A DNA stretch of 64,000 nucleotides from assembly GCF_004345265.1 (NCBI RefSeq), contig NZ_SLUM01000005.1, positions 89,536 through 153,535 on the forward strand. The letters are read 5' to 3'. Shown here piece by piece: positions 34,328 to 42,405 of this stretch. Source of the stretch: Allofournierella massiliensis. Lineage in GTDB: Bacteria; Bacillota; Clostridia; Oscillospirales; Ruminococcaceae. The position numbers and the translations under genes are program-made. The notes beneath the pieces were generated by a model that was not told the origin of the DNA, did no database searches, and saw only the letters and a program-made list of their open reading frames with translations. Positions within the stretch are counted from its first letter, which is position 1. The number at the start of each line of letters is the position of its first letter.

Positions 34328-35052
34328 TTTTATCCCAGCGCCAACTTGAAGAAATTGCAGCATCAACAACGAAGGACTTCAACCGGTTCTTTTTCGGGGA
34401 TGAGGCGGACAAGCCCGACCGATCAGCTTTGCCAACACCCATTGATCAGTTTGCAAAGAACTATCTCGGTCTTCGCGTATCATTCGCCCGTCTCTCGCCG
34501 GACGGAAGCATCTGCGGTGTCACTGCCTATGCCGACACTGAGTACAAGATCACGGAACTTGGTATTACGCGCACACTGGCTTTGAAGCGTAATCAGGTCA
34601 TCTTGGACGAGAGCTTCATTCGATCCGGCAACGTGCAGCGGCTCTGCGCCAAGCGCAGATTTACCCTTGCCCACGAGTGCGCCCATCAGATTCTCTTCCA
34701 ACTGGAATCGGAAGAGGTAAAGGCGTCCTGCGAAATGAAATATTCCGCACGGACAGCCTATACGCCGCGAGAGCTGAAAACCCGCGAGGACTGGAACGAG
34801 TGGCAAGCAAATGTCTTGGGCGCGGCGATCCTGCTTCCTCAAAAAGAGGTTGACCTGGCAATGCGTCGGTTTGCAGAAACGCCGCTGATCAATTACGAGG
34901 GGAGGTATTCGTATGGTGATCACTTAACGCTGCGCCTTTTCTGCCGGTTGTTCGGTGTCTCCAAGACAACGGCGTCTATCCGCCTTCGTCAGCTCGGCTA
35001 CATGGTAGATCGTCCATTCAGTGAGTATGTTGACCCATTGGAGGTGTGGTAA
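34324..35052 (+). CDS. ImmA/IrrE-like metallopeptidase, plus-strand copy
   Basis: 242 residues; the ATG overlaps the preceding stop. RRFTLAHECAHQILFQLESE holds HExxH and NEWQANVLGAAILLPQKEVD the downstream ExxAN-like zinc-ligand segment. The C-terminus FGVSKTTASIRLRQLGYMVD is a winged-helix-like tail often found in phage-type peptidases. It is transcribed opposite to the repressor and its ImmA partner, so Element A has candidate peptidases on both sides of the switch. Confidence 0.85.
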   Translation: MILSQRQLEEIAASTTKDFNRFFFGDEADKPDRSALPTPIDQFAKNYLGLRVSFARLSPDGSICGVTAYADTEYKITELGITRTLALKRNQVILDESFIRSGNVQRLCAKRRFTLAHECAHQILFQLESEEVKASCEMKYSARTAYTPRELKTREDWNEWQANVLGAAILLPQKEVDLAMRRFAETPLINYEGRYSYGDHLTLRLFCRLFGVSKTTASIRLRQLGYMVDRPFSEYVDPLEVW

Positions 35053-35294
35053 TGAAGAGAGCATCCATTCGGGTTCAGGAACCGACGCCGGAGCTGATCG
35101 AAAAAATCCGCAGGGCAAGAGTTGCCATTTCCCAGCAAAAGCCCCGATACCTGAAATGTCCGTATTGTCAGCATAATGCCATTGCTGTCTACGAGGACAC
35201 GAGGGGTCATGTAGAATCCAAGTGCAAGAAATGCGGGCGGATCACAGTCTTTGATGTGCTGAATATGAGAAGACTGCGACCGCGTACCAAGTAA
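35052..35294 (+). CDS. Small zinc-ribbon protein
   Basis: 80 residues; ATG overlaps the TAA of the peptidase gene. Two knuckles, CPYC and CKKC, about 25 residues apart, flank AIAVYEDTRGHVESK. The basic N-terminus may bind nucleic acid. Related in layout, not clearly in sequence, to the KTR protein at 50926. Function unknown. Confidence 0.7.
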   Translation: MKRASIRVQEPTPELIEKIRRARVAISQQKPRYLKCPYCQHNAIAVYEDTRGHVESKCKKCGRITVFDVLNMRRLRPRTK

Positions 35295-35380
35295 GAACCG
35301 GAGGACAAGCCTCTGTTCTAAAATAAAATATATGTCATAGCTGAGCTGTGGAGCCGCCTGATAGGTGAAGTCATCCTAAT

Positions 35381-35456
35381 GCCGCATGAGACAGAGTTTA
35401 ATTGCTCTGTTTTATCGGCATGGGATTCAAACCTCACCGTCATGCGGCTCTTTTTC
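35381..35456 (+). terminator. Nested hairpin terminator before the sigma-like gene
   Basis: Outer stem GCCGCATGA (35381-35389)/TCATGCGGC (35440-35448) encloses ACAGAG/CTCTGT (35391-35410), followed by CTTTTT. A GAGCCGC at 35351-35357 can compete for the same right arm (GCGGCTC, 35444-35450), so an attenuator with two alternative folds is possible. Confidence 0.65.
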
Positions 35457-35502
35457 TGTCTTCACCCTTCCCGCTGCTCCCGCGCAGCGGAAAGGATGAA
35501 CA

Positions 35503-35985
35503 ATGAAAATCCCTAAAACCCCTATCGCGTTCGATTACGACCTCTGGACTACGGAGGACGGCAGGTGCATGGTGCGCGTGAAACGAACCGGCGAAGTTTC
35601 CGAGGTTGACCGCAAGGTTATGAGAATCCTTCGCGCAGAGGAAAAGCGGATCAGACGCTCGTATGGCTCTGACAACACCTCTGAGGATGAGGACGGCGCA
35701 GAGAAAATTTCTGATACCGTGCTGTCCCTTGACGCTATGCCGGAGGACGATGTGAAGTCCGCTGCATGGCTGGCAGACTCCCGCGACTGCATGGAGGAAC
35801 TGATTACCGCCCTCAAAGAGAAGGAGCTTCTTTCCATTCTGACCGAGAAGCAGCGCGAATTGTATCTTGCGATGACTCGTGAAGGACTGACTCTTCGAGA
35901 GTTTGCCCGAAGGAAAGGCATCGGCATCAGAGCTGCATTTGACCTCAAAGCAGCGGTGCAGAAAAAATTTCAAAGATTTTTTTGA
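35503..35985 (+). CDS. Sigma-factor-like protein (region 4-type HTH)
   Basis: 160 residues; AAAGGATG before the ATG. The C-terminus, LTEKQRELYLAMTREGLTLR then EFARRKGIGIRAAFDLKAAV, matches sigma-70 region 4 as in small element-encoded sigma-like proteins. The N-terminal part (WTTEDGRCMVRVKRTGEVSE) is characteristic of clostridial elements. The 41-bp bipartite element starts one base after its stop codon. It may activate the recombinase and mobilization operons; inference. Confidence 0.75.
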   Translation: MKIPKTPIAFDYDLWTTEDGRCMVRVKRTGEVSEVDRKVMRILRAEEKRIRRSYGSDNTSEDEDGAEKISDTVLSLDAMPEDDVKSAAWLADSRDCMEELITALKEKELLSILTEKQRELYLAMTREGLTLREFARRKGIGIRAAFDLKAAVQKKFQRFF

Positions 35986-35986
35986 G

Positions 35987-36027
35987 CGGTACTCAACAAA
36001 CGGCAAAAAGATGTCCGTTGTAAAGTG
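35987..36027 (+). promoter_or_regulatory. 41-bp bipartite element, copy 2 (reads toward the recombinase operon)
   Basis: CGGTACTCAACAAACG, nine-base spacer, TGTCCGTTGTAAAGTG; the inverted copy is at 23809-23849. The two half-elements form an imperfect dyad (GTTTGTTG against GTCCGTTG). In both places it is followed by AAGGG or AAAGGG. It lies at the start of the 511-base gene-free interval 35986-36496. Confidence 0.75.
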
Positions 36028-36187
36028 AAAGGGTCAATCAGACCACTTCACTGCTCCTTGAAAACTGAATAGTTCAGTGCTGCGGATCTTTCCGCTTCTG
36101 CGAAGCAACACAGCTTCCGACGCCAAGACCTCCCGAAAGGGAGTGAGCGACCTCCGGAGAGCTATAACAGTCGTGTGGTGCGGCTGC

Positions 36188-36215
36188 TTGCGACGATGCA
36201 GATGCCGGGTATAAT
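36188..36215 (+). promoter_or_regulatory. Promoter inside the gene-free interval 35986-36496
   Basis: TTGCGA (36188-36193), 16-bp spacer, TATAAT (36210-36215). A transcript from about 36222 would have a leader of about 275 bases before the next gene, containing several short self-complementary stretches. No gene was found in 35986-36496; the interval holds the 41-bp element, this promoter and the hairpin at 36419. Confidence 0.65.
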
Positions 36216-36418
36216 GATACTTCCGTCTTTTCTTTGAATGGGCGGCTCGGAGCGTTCCTCGGAGGGGTGAGAGTCCCATGATACCGATTGACCATTGGTA
36301 GTCCGCAGCATTCCCGGAACTGCAAAGTTCTTCTGGCAGGGGCGCGAGCTGCAAATATGCCGGACAATGAAACAAACCCAAAAGAAACTTACTATATAGT
36401 TTCAGGATGAAAACTATG

Positions 36419-36458
36419 TGGCAGGGTATCTTCACAAGATGCTCTGCCATATCCTTTT
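36419..36458 (+). terminator. Candidate attenuator hairpin before the DUF6870-like gene
   Basis: 14-bp stem with two G-U pairs (36419-36432 with 36436-36449), three-base loop, then TATCCTTTT. It is 38 bases before the next ATG, so it would stop or pause transcripts from the 36188 promoter before the recombination genes. Confidence 0.6.
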
Positions 36459-36496
36459 GTCCTGAATATTTTCACGAAACAGGAGGTGCTTAGAAT

Positions 36497-36739
36497 ATGA
36501 TGGGCATTGAAACAATGAAAAGCGTCAGCCCGAAAACGGTTGACCGTAGCACACTCGTTCAAAGAAGCAGCATCCGGCTTGATCCTGCGGCACCGCAAGA
36601 AGTCAGACTGAGGGAGTTCATCAAGCAGATCAGAAATCCCTATTGTTATCTGGACGGGAAAACTGTGGTGAAGATCAGCTTCGCCGAGACGGACACGACA
36701 ATGGAAGATTGTCTGGAACACTATCTGAGAGGTCTTTGA
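36497..36739 (+). CDS. Small DUF6870-like protein next to recombinases
   Basis: 80 residues; AGGAGG 10 bases before the ATG. VDRSTLVQRSSIRLDPAAPQ is followed by EFIKQIRNPYCYLDGKTVVK and a C-terminal DTTMEDCLEHYLRGL. Short proteins with NPYC...GK.VVK...E..L commonly sit upstream of large serine recombinases in Clostridia elements; the size would also suit a directionality factor. Family name from memory; function unproven. Confidence 0.6.
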   Translation: MMGIETMKSVSPKTVDRSTLVQRSSIRLDPAAPQEVRLREFIKQIRNPYCYLDGKTVVKISFAETDTTMEDCLEHYLRGL

Positions 36740-36774
36740 TTTATGAACAGTCTGAATCTTTTCGCCCGGTTCTA

Positions 36775-36803
36775 TGGACAAGCGATTGAGCCTGTGGTAT
36801 AAT
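36775..36803 (+). promoter_or_regulatory. Promoter of the serine recombinase operon
   Basis: TGGACA (36775-36780), 17-bp spacer, TATAAT (36798-36803), about 150 bases before the first recombinase ATG (36954), which has its own GGAGG. The leader 36810-36950 contains no obvious terminator. Confidence 0.65.
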
Positions 36804-36953
36804 TTAATCGGTCAAAAAAAGAAGAATACGGATTAAGCCGCTTGCCTTGATGGTCATGTGGCGTTTTTGTGTTCCTCTTCATAAGAGTTGAAGCAAGCCT
36901 TCGTCTTTCTGATTTGATGTACCACACCAAACAGAAAAACGGAGGTTATTTTT

Positions 36954-38588
36954 ATGCCAGACAAGGTTTACCGCACGGCGATCTACTGCCGTCTGTCCCG
37001 TGAGGATGGAGACAAAGTAGAAAGCAACTCCATCGCCAGCCAGAGAGCCATCTGCGAGGACTATATCGCAAGACATGAGGATTTGGAGCTTGTCTGTGAG
37101 CCGTTTGTGGATGACGGTTACAGCGGCGTTTCCTTCAATCGTCCTCAGTTCAAAAAGCTGGAAGAGGCAATCCGCAAGGGTGCGCTTGACTGCATTGTGG
37201 TCAAGGATCTCAGCCGCTTCTCAAGAAACTACATCGACGGCGGACGTTACATTGAGAAGATATTCCCGCAGCTCGGCATACGCTTCATCGCAATCAATGA
37301 TGCGTATGACAGTCTGACCGGTGATCCGCAGTCCGACTCCTTTGTTATCCCGTTCAAAAACTTGATTAACGATTCTTACTGCAAGGACATCTCCATGAAA
37401 ATCCGAAGCAGTCTGGAAGTCAAGCAGAAGAGCGGTGAGTTCGTCGGCTCGTTCGCCCCTTACGGCTACATGAAATCGCCGGAGAACAAAAACCAGCTCA
37501 TCGTGGATGAAGCGGTCAGCGAATATGTGCAGATGATCTTTTCCATGTACAAGGACGGCTTCTCCATTGGGCGCATTGCAAAGCGTCTGAACCAGATGGG
37601 CGTTCTGTCCCCAATGGAATACAAGCATTCCGCCGGTGTGAAGTTTGATACCGTCTTCAAAACCGGCGATACCGCAAAATGGACATACAAAGCCGTCCAG
37701 CGTATTCTCACCAACGAGGTTTATATCGGCGTTCTGGCGCAAGGCAAGCGCGGCACTCCCAACTACAAAGTCCGCGTTGTGAAAAGCAAGGATGAATCCG
37801 AGTGGGTCAAGGTTGAGAACGCGCATGAAGCTCTTGTGTCCTACGAGGACTTCATGGCAGTCAAGGTCATGATGCAAAGGGATATGCGCTGCTCACCCGA
37901 TCAGGACGAAGCACACCTGTTTTCCGGCTTTCTGTTCTGCGGAGACTGTCAGCAGCCAATGATCCGCAAGACCGTCCCGTCGAAGACGAAAAAGTATATC
38001 TACTACGTCTGCTCCACCAATAAGCACAGCCGGACGTGCAGCCCGCACAGCATCGCCGCAAAAGAGGTTGAAGAGAAGGTCTTCCGTGCCATTCATGACC
38101 AGATCGAGCTTGTCATCAATCTGGAACACGCGCTTGCGATGATAGAACGGCTTCCGTCTCAGAGCCGTAAGGCTTTCAATTACGAAGCTCAGATCGCCAA
38201 AATCGAGGAAGAGATTGAACGGTACCAAAAGCTCAAGCTGGGGCTTTACGAGAACTTCATCGGCGGCGTCATTGATAAATCGGAATACTTCGAGTTCCGC
38301 AGCAGCTACACCAAAATCATTGAGGACAAACAGGAGGCACTTCTGCGGGTCAAAAAAGAAATGAAGCAGACGGTGACAACCGGCACGACCGAACGGAACT
38401 GGGTAACGCTTTTCAAGCAATATGAAAACGTCGAAGAACTGAACCGCCGTGTGCTGATGTCCCTTGTTGACCGCATTCTGATACACGAAAACCATGCAAT
38501 CGAAATCGTCTTCAAATATAGGGACGAATACCAGCAGACGCTTGAATACATTCTCGGCTATGCCGACGAACTGGATATTGCCGTATAA
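36954..38588 (+). CDS. Large serine recombinase 1
   Basis: 544 residues; GGAGG 8 bases before the ATG. N-terminal resolvase domain with nucleophile in AIYCRLSREDGD (Ser about 13), VVKDLSRFSRNYIDGGRYIE (catalytic Arg cluster). Recombinase DNA-binding domain about 170-300, zinc ribbon with FCGDCQQPM and CSTNKHSRTCSPH, then a coiled coil (EEEIERYQKLKLGLYENFIG). All catalytic landmarks are present. First of three complete recombinases in one operon; individual roles cannot be separated from sequence. Confidence 0.92.
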   Translation: MPDKVYRTAIYCRLSREDGDKVESNSIASQRAICEDYIARHEDLELVCEPFVDDGYSGVSFNRPQFKKLEEAIRKGALDCIVVKDLSRFSRNYIDGGRYIEKIFPQLGIRFIAINDAYDSLTGDPQSDSFVIPFKNLINDSYCKDISMKIRSSLEVKQKSGEFVGSFAPYGYMKSPENKNQLIVDEAVSEYVQMIFSMYKDGFSIGRIAKRLNQMGVLSPMEYKHSAGVKFDTVFKTGDTAKWTYKAVQRILTNEVYIGVLAQGKRGTPNYKVRVVKSKDESEWVKVENAHEALVSYEDFMAVKVMMQRDMRCSPDQDEAHLFSGFLFCGDCQQPMIRKTVPSKTKKYIYYVCSTNKHSRTCSPHSIAAKEVEEKVFRAIHDQIELVINLEHALAMIERLPSQSRKAFNYEAQIAKIEEEIERYQKLKLGLYENFIGGVIDKSEYFEFRSSYTKIIEDKQEALLRVKKEMKQTVTTGTTERNWVTLFKQYENVEELNRRVLMSLVDRILIHENHAIEIVFKYRDEYQQTLEYILGYADELDIAV

Positions 38589-38603
38589 AGGAGGGATGAG
38601 CAA

Positions 38604-40310
38604 ATGGCAAGAAAAAGCAGAAAACAAATTGCAGTCGAAGAGCCGGTTATTGAATCTGTCTCTTCCGAGGTCTTCTCAACAGCCATCTATGCCCGTCTTT
38701 CCGTTGAAAACAGCGGCAAGTCCGAAAAGGTGGATGTCATCGCAAATCAGATTGAGATTTGCAAGTCGTACATTGCAGAGCGTCCCTACCTGAATCTGAT
38801 AGATACCTATGTGGACAACGGACGAACGGGTACGGTTTTTGACAGACCGGAGTTCAACCGTCTGATGAACGACATCCGCACCGGCAGGATCAAGTGCCTT
38901 GTGGTTCGTGATCTCAGCCGGTTCGGGCGTGACTACATCGAGGCAGGAACCTATCTGGAACGGGTCTTTCCGCAGATCGGGCTTAGGTTTATCGCCATCA
39001 AAGAGAACTACGACAACTTTGATACGGACGGCTCCGGCGAAAGCCTCATTATCCCTCTGCAAAACATGATCAACACACTCTACTCGAAGGACATCTCCCG
39101 CAAGGTTTCTACCGCGCTCAAGGCACAGATGGAAAGTGGAGAGTTCAAGAAGCGCAATCTCCCGTATGGTTATCGCTGGGATGAAGAACACAGCAATATG
39201 GTCTTTGATGAGGAAACCGCGCCGATTGTTCAGAAGATTTTCCAATGGAAGATTGAAGGGCTGTCTCTTCCGGCGATTGCAGACCGGCTTGATGCGATGA
39301 ACGCACCCAATCCGGAGTTTCAAAAGTATCAGGTCGGCGTCCGCACAGGCAATGTTACGGCAAAGAAGATTTGGAATAAGTCCTCACTCACTACCATTCT
39401 GGATAATCCCCATTACGTCGGAGATACCGTTCTCGGACGGACGCTGAACGCCATCTACAAGGGCGTCAAGAATCAGCATATCGACCGCGAGGAATGGATT
39501 GTTTTTCCCAACACCCACGAGGCGATCATCTCCCGTGAGGACTTCCAGAAGGTACGAGAAATGCGGAGCGCTGCTGCAAAGACAAGGGTTGAGAAGATGG
39601 AGCGCACGGAGGAAATCCGCGCTACACTGTTCAATCTCTTTGAAGACAAAATCGTCTGCGCAGACTGCGGCAGGAAGCTCTATTTCCATCGCAAGCGCGT
39701 TGACAAGCGCAAGGACGGCGCATGGTACGCCTTCTATGAGTGCAGTTCATCCGTCAAGCGCGGCAACCTCTGTACGCCGCACTATACGCGGCAGGATAAG
39801 CTCGAAGCCGATGTGCTTGCGGCGATCCAGCTTCAAGTCAAGGCGGCTCTCAATTACGACAAGCTGCTTGCCAAACTGAGAAACAGTGAAGGCGAACGCA
39901 GCATCCGCGATCAGCAGAATGCGCTCATCACAAGCCTGAATCTGAAACTCAGCGGCATCTCCAAGAAGCGTACTCGGCTCTATGAGGACTTCACAGAAGG
40001 CATTCTCGATGAAGAGGAATACGTCTTTGCCAAGAAAGCCTACGATGAGCAGTATGCCGACCTTTCCCGGCGGTTGGATGAAGCGGTTCAGCGGAAGGTA
40101 AAGTTTGCCGAGGCAATGTCCGAGGACAACAAGTGGCTCACGCTGATGAAATCCGTCAGCGGTGCAACGATGCTCTCTCATGAGTTAGTTGACAAGTCCG
40201 TAGAGCTTGTAAAAGTCCATAAGGACGGCTCAATCGAGCTGGTCATGAAATACGGCGATATTTACGCTCTGACCGTTCAGAGTATCAAGGAAGTACAGGA
40301 GGCGATGTAA
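38604..40310 (+). CDS. Large serine recombinase 2
   Basis: 568 residues; GGAGGG 9 bases before the ATG and 15 bases after gene 1. A basic N-terminal extension (MARKSRKQIAVEEPVIESVS) precedes AIYARLSVENSGK, with Ser at about 33, and VVRDLSRFGRDYIEAGTYLE. The zinc ribbon is VCADCGRKLYF ... YECSSSVKRGNLC. Ends with the usual coiled coil and beta tail. Differs enough from neighbours to be an old paralogue, not a recent duplicate. Confidence 0.92.
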   Translation: MARKSRKQIAVEEPVIESVSSEVFSTAIYARLSVENSGKSEKVDVIANQIEICKSYIAERPYLNLIDTYVDNGRTGTVFDRPEFNRLMNDIRTGRIKCLVVRDLSRFGRDYIEAGTYLERVFPQIGLRFIAIKENYDNFDTDGSGESLIIPLQNMINTLYSKDISRKVSTALKAQMESGEFKKRNLPYGYRWDEEHSNMVFDEETAPIVQKIFQWKIEGLSLPAIADRLDAMNAPNPEFQKYQVGVRTGNVTAKKIWNKSSLTTILDNPHYVGDTVLGRTLNAIYKGVKNQHIDREEWIVFPNTHEAIISREDFQKVREMRSAAAKTRVEKMERTEEIRATLFNLFEDKIVCADCGRKLYFHRKRVDKRKDGAWYAFYECSSSVKRGNLCTPHYTRQDKLEADVLAAIQLQVKAALNYDKLLAKLRNSEGERSIRDQQNALITSLNLKLSGISKKRTRLYEDFTEGILDEEEYVFAKKAYDEQYADLSRRLDEAVQRKVKFAEAMSEDNKWLTLMKSVSGATMLSHELVDKSVELVKVHKDGSIELVMKYGDIYALTVQSIKEVQEAM

Positions 40311-41918
40311 ATGAGCAATGAATACAACATCGGCATCTACATCCGCCTCTCAATGGCTGATGAAGATACCGGCTATGGCAGCAAGGCGGAAAGTGACAGC
40401 ATCGGCAACCAACGTATGCTCATCAATCGCTTTCTTGACAATCATCCGGAGCTGTCTCACTGTCAGCGGTCTGAGTTTGCGGATGACGGTTATACCGGCA
40501 CGAACTTTCACCGTCCTCAGTTCACGCAGATGATGGAGAAGGTCAAGCGCGGCGAGATTAACCTGATCTGCGTCAAAGACTTTTCCCGCTTTTCTCGTGA
40601 CTACATTGAAACGGGAAACTATCTGGAATGCACTTTTCCATTCATGGGCGTCCGCTTTATTTCCATCAACGACGGCTATGACAGTGACGATTACAAAGGC
40701 ACAACGGGCGGTCTGGAAGTGGTTATGCGCAGCATCATCTACGCCGCATACAGCAAAGACCTTTCCGTAAAGACCACATCGGCAAAAATCCAGATGATGA
40801 AGCAGGGCAAGTATGTCGGTGGCTACGCCCCATACGGCTACGTCCTGCATCCCACCATTCGGAACAAACTTGCCGTAGACCCGGAGGCGGCTGATGTGAT
40901 CCGTCGTATTTTCCGCGAGGCGCTGGAAGGCAGCAACACCTCTCAGATCGCCCGCAGCCTGAATGATGACGGCATCCCGACGCCGGGGCAATACTTCAAG
41001 AGCAAGCATCCCGACAAGAAGAAGTTCAGTAACATGAGCGAGAAAATCAGTTGGGAAACCGTGATGGTCTATAACATCCTCAAAAACCTTGTTTACACCG
41101 GAACACTGGTCAGCCGCAAAATGAAGTCCTGCGGTGTCGGCTCAAAAAAGCGTGTTGTCAATGAGCCGATTATTGTAGAAGGAACGCATGAAGCGATTAT
41201 CTGCAAGGAAGACTTTGAGCTTGCTCAGAAGGTCATTCGAGGCGGAGGACGGAATCCCACGCGCAAGCAGCATGACTATCCGCTCAAGGGACTCGTCCGC
41301 TGCGGTAACTGTAAACGTGCTATGACACGCCGAAAGAACAAGGCTGGCATTCGATACTTCCAGTGCATTCACTCGGTCAACAACGGAAACACAGACTGTC
41401 CGGTTGGCAGGAGCTTTCCGGAAATGGATATTGAGAAGGTTGTCTTCCATGCCCTTACTCAGTTTCTTGCTTTGGCACAGAAGGAAGCAATACAGAACCG
41501 CGAAGTCGGTGATCTGCGGAAATCTGCCATCAAGGAATGTGCTGATAAAATCCGCACTCTGCAAAAGCAGAACGAGCAGCACAAGGCGTCCAAGCTGAGG
41601 CTCTACGAGAAGTATGCAGCCGGAAGCATCACGAAGGAGGCGTACATTCAGCAGAAGGCGGCAGCGGATGTGAAGATTGCTGAAAACGATGGAGTAATCC
41701 AGCGCAGTCACGAGCGGATGAAGGAGCTTGACTCCGAGACCGCCTGTTCAGATGAAAAGCTGGATGCGGTCTGCGAACAGTACGCCGACTGCAAAGCTCT
41801 GACCTATGAGCTGACCCACGCATTCATTTCTGCGGTCTACATTTACGATCTTGACAACATAGAAATCGTCTGGAAGTTCAAGGACTTCCTCACTACATCA
41901 GAAGGAGAAGCCAAATGA
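40311..41918 (+). CDS. Large serine recombinase 3
   Basis: 535 residues; the ATG directly follows the TAA of gene 2, so coupled. NIGIYIRLSMADEDTGYGSK carries the catalytic Ser; CVKDFSRFSRDYIETGNYLE the Arg motif. Zinc ribbon RCGNCKRAMTRRKNK ... FQCIHSVNNGNTDC. The coiled coil is followed by IYDLDNIEIVWKFKDFL. Its stop overlaps the start of the small resolvase domain gene (ATGA). Confidence 0.92.
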   Translation: MSNEYNIGIYIRLSMADEDTGYGSKAESDSIGNQRMLINRFLDNHPELSHCQRSEFADDGYTGTNFHRPQFTQMMEKVKRGEINLICVKDFSRFSRDYIETGNYLECTFPFMGVRFISINDGYDSDDYKGTTGGLEVVMRSIIYAAYSKDLSVKTTSAKIQMMKQGKYVGGYAPYGYVLHPTIRNKLAVDPEAADVIRRIFREALEGSNTSQIARSLNDDGIPTPGQYFKSKHPDKKKFSNMSEKISWETVMVYNILKNLVYTGTLVSRKMKSCGVGSKKRVVNEPIIVEGTHEAIICKEDFELAQKVIRGGGRNPTRKQHDYPLKGLVRCGNCKRAMTRRKNKAGIRYFQCIHSVNNGNTDCPVGRSFPEMDIEKVVFHALTQFLALAQKEAIQNREVGDLRKSAIKECADKIRTLQKQNEQHKASKLRLYEKYAAGSITKEAYIQQKAAADVKIAENDGVIQRSHERMKELDSETACSDEKLDAVCEQYADCKALTYELTHAFISAVYIYDLDNIEIVWKFKDFLTTSEGEAK

Positions 41919-42310
41919 AAGTATTTCTTTATATCCGCGTTGCCTGTGCGGATCAGCTTGCGGCAGCAGACCAGCGGGAAGAGCTGGAACGCTATGCGAA
42001 GGACAAAGGCTATGAGGTGGCTGCTGCTGTGGCGGCAGACGGCATCTCCGGCATCCATACGGAAGGTATCATGAACTTCCTGCTGAACGAAGCCAAGCGT
42101 CAGGACATCGGTACGATCCTCACCCGCGACACCTCGCGAATCAGCCGGGACACTTCCTCTTTCATGAGGTTTGAGCGAAAGTTTCGGGAGAACGGCATTC
42201 GGTTCGAATATCTGTCCAAGCCTGACAACGAGCTTCCGGTCACTCCGATGATGGAGGCATTTGCGGCGGCGTATAAGAAGCGTCGCACAAAGAACGGCAC
42301 AAGAGCATAG
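41915..42310 (+). CDS. Stand-alone resolvase-type domain lacking the catalytic serine
   Basis: 131 residues, start overlapping the stop of recombinase 3. It is a resolvase catalytic fold only: MKVFLYIRVACADQLAAADQ replaces the usual R-V/L-S with R-V-A, so the nucleophile is absent (codon GCC). The Arg segment LTRDTSRISRDTSSFMRFER and the following helix are retained. No recombinase or zinc-ribbon domain follows. Translational coupling to three active recombinases suggests an accessory or regulatory subunit, not a decayed gene, though decay is possible. Confidence 0.8.
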   Translation: MKVFLYIRVACADQLAAADQREELERYAKDKGYEVAAAVAADGISGIHTEGIMNFLLNEAKRQDIGTILTRDTSRISRDTSSFMRFERKFRENGIRFEYLSKPDNELPVTPMMEAFAAAYKKRRTKNGTRA

Positions 42311-42319
42311 AGAAAACGC

Positions 42320-42378
42320 AAGCCGTTCACGGGTGGTTGTCCACCTATGAACGGCTTGTAAATTCTCAAAATTTTTTT
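42320..42378 (+). terminator. Terminator of the recombinase operon
   Basis: Stem AAGCCGTTCA (42320-42329)/TGAACGGCTT (42348-42357) with an inner GGTGG/CCACC stem, followed after 14 bases by a run of seven T (42372-42378). The last feature of Element A before its right end. Confidence 0.75.
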
Positions 42379-42405
42379 AGTCCCTACTTGACACAAGAAG
42401 ACATG
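42379..42405 (+). other. Right junction of Element A inside a resident recombinase gene
   Basis: Left of about 42390 the sequence is the trailer of Element A; from about 42400 it is in-frame recombinase coding (GAC ATG AGC CGG, D-M-S-R). Intact relatives read K-D-M-S-R here, whereas this has Q-E-D-M-S-R, so the crossover lies at or just before GACATGAG. This is the probable attR; attL lies left of the window. Confidence 0.65.

Noticed and set aside
36061..36373. Reading the 36.0-36.4 kb interval as a group II intron or known riboswitch
   Set aside because: No intron-encoded protein, no domain V-like hairpin, and no riboswitch consensus I could match; left as unassigned non-coding DNA.
42337..42402. 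Start of the Element B recombinase at the TTG at 42337
   Set aside because: These codons lie in the Element A terminator and show no family similarity; homology starts at about 42400.
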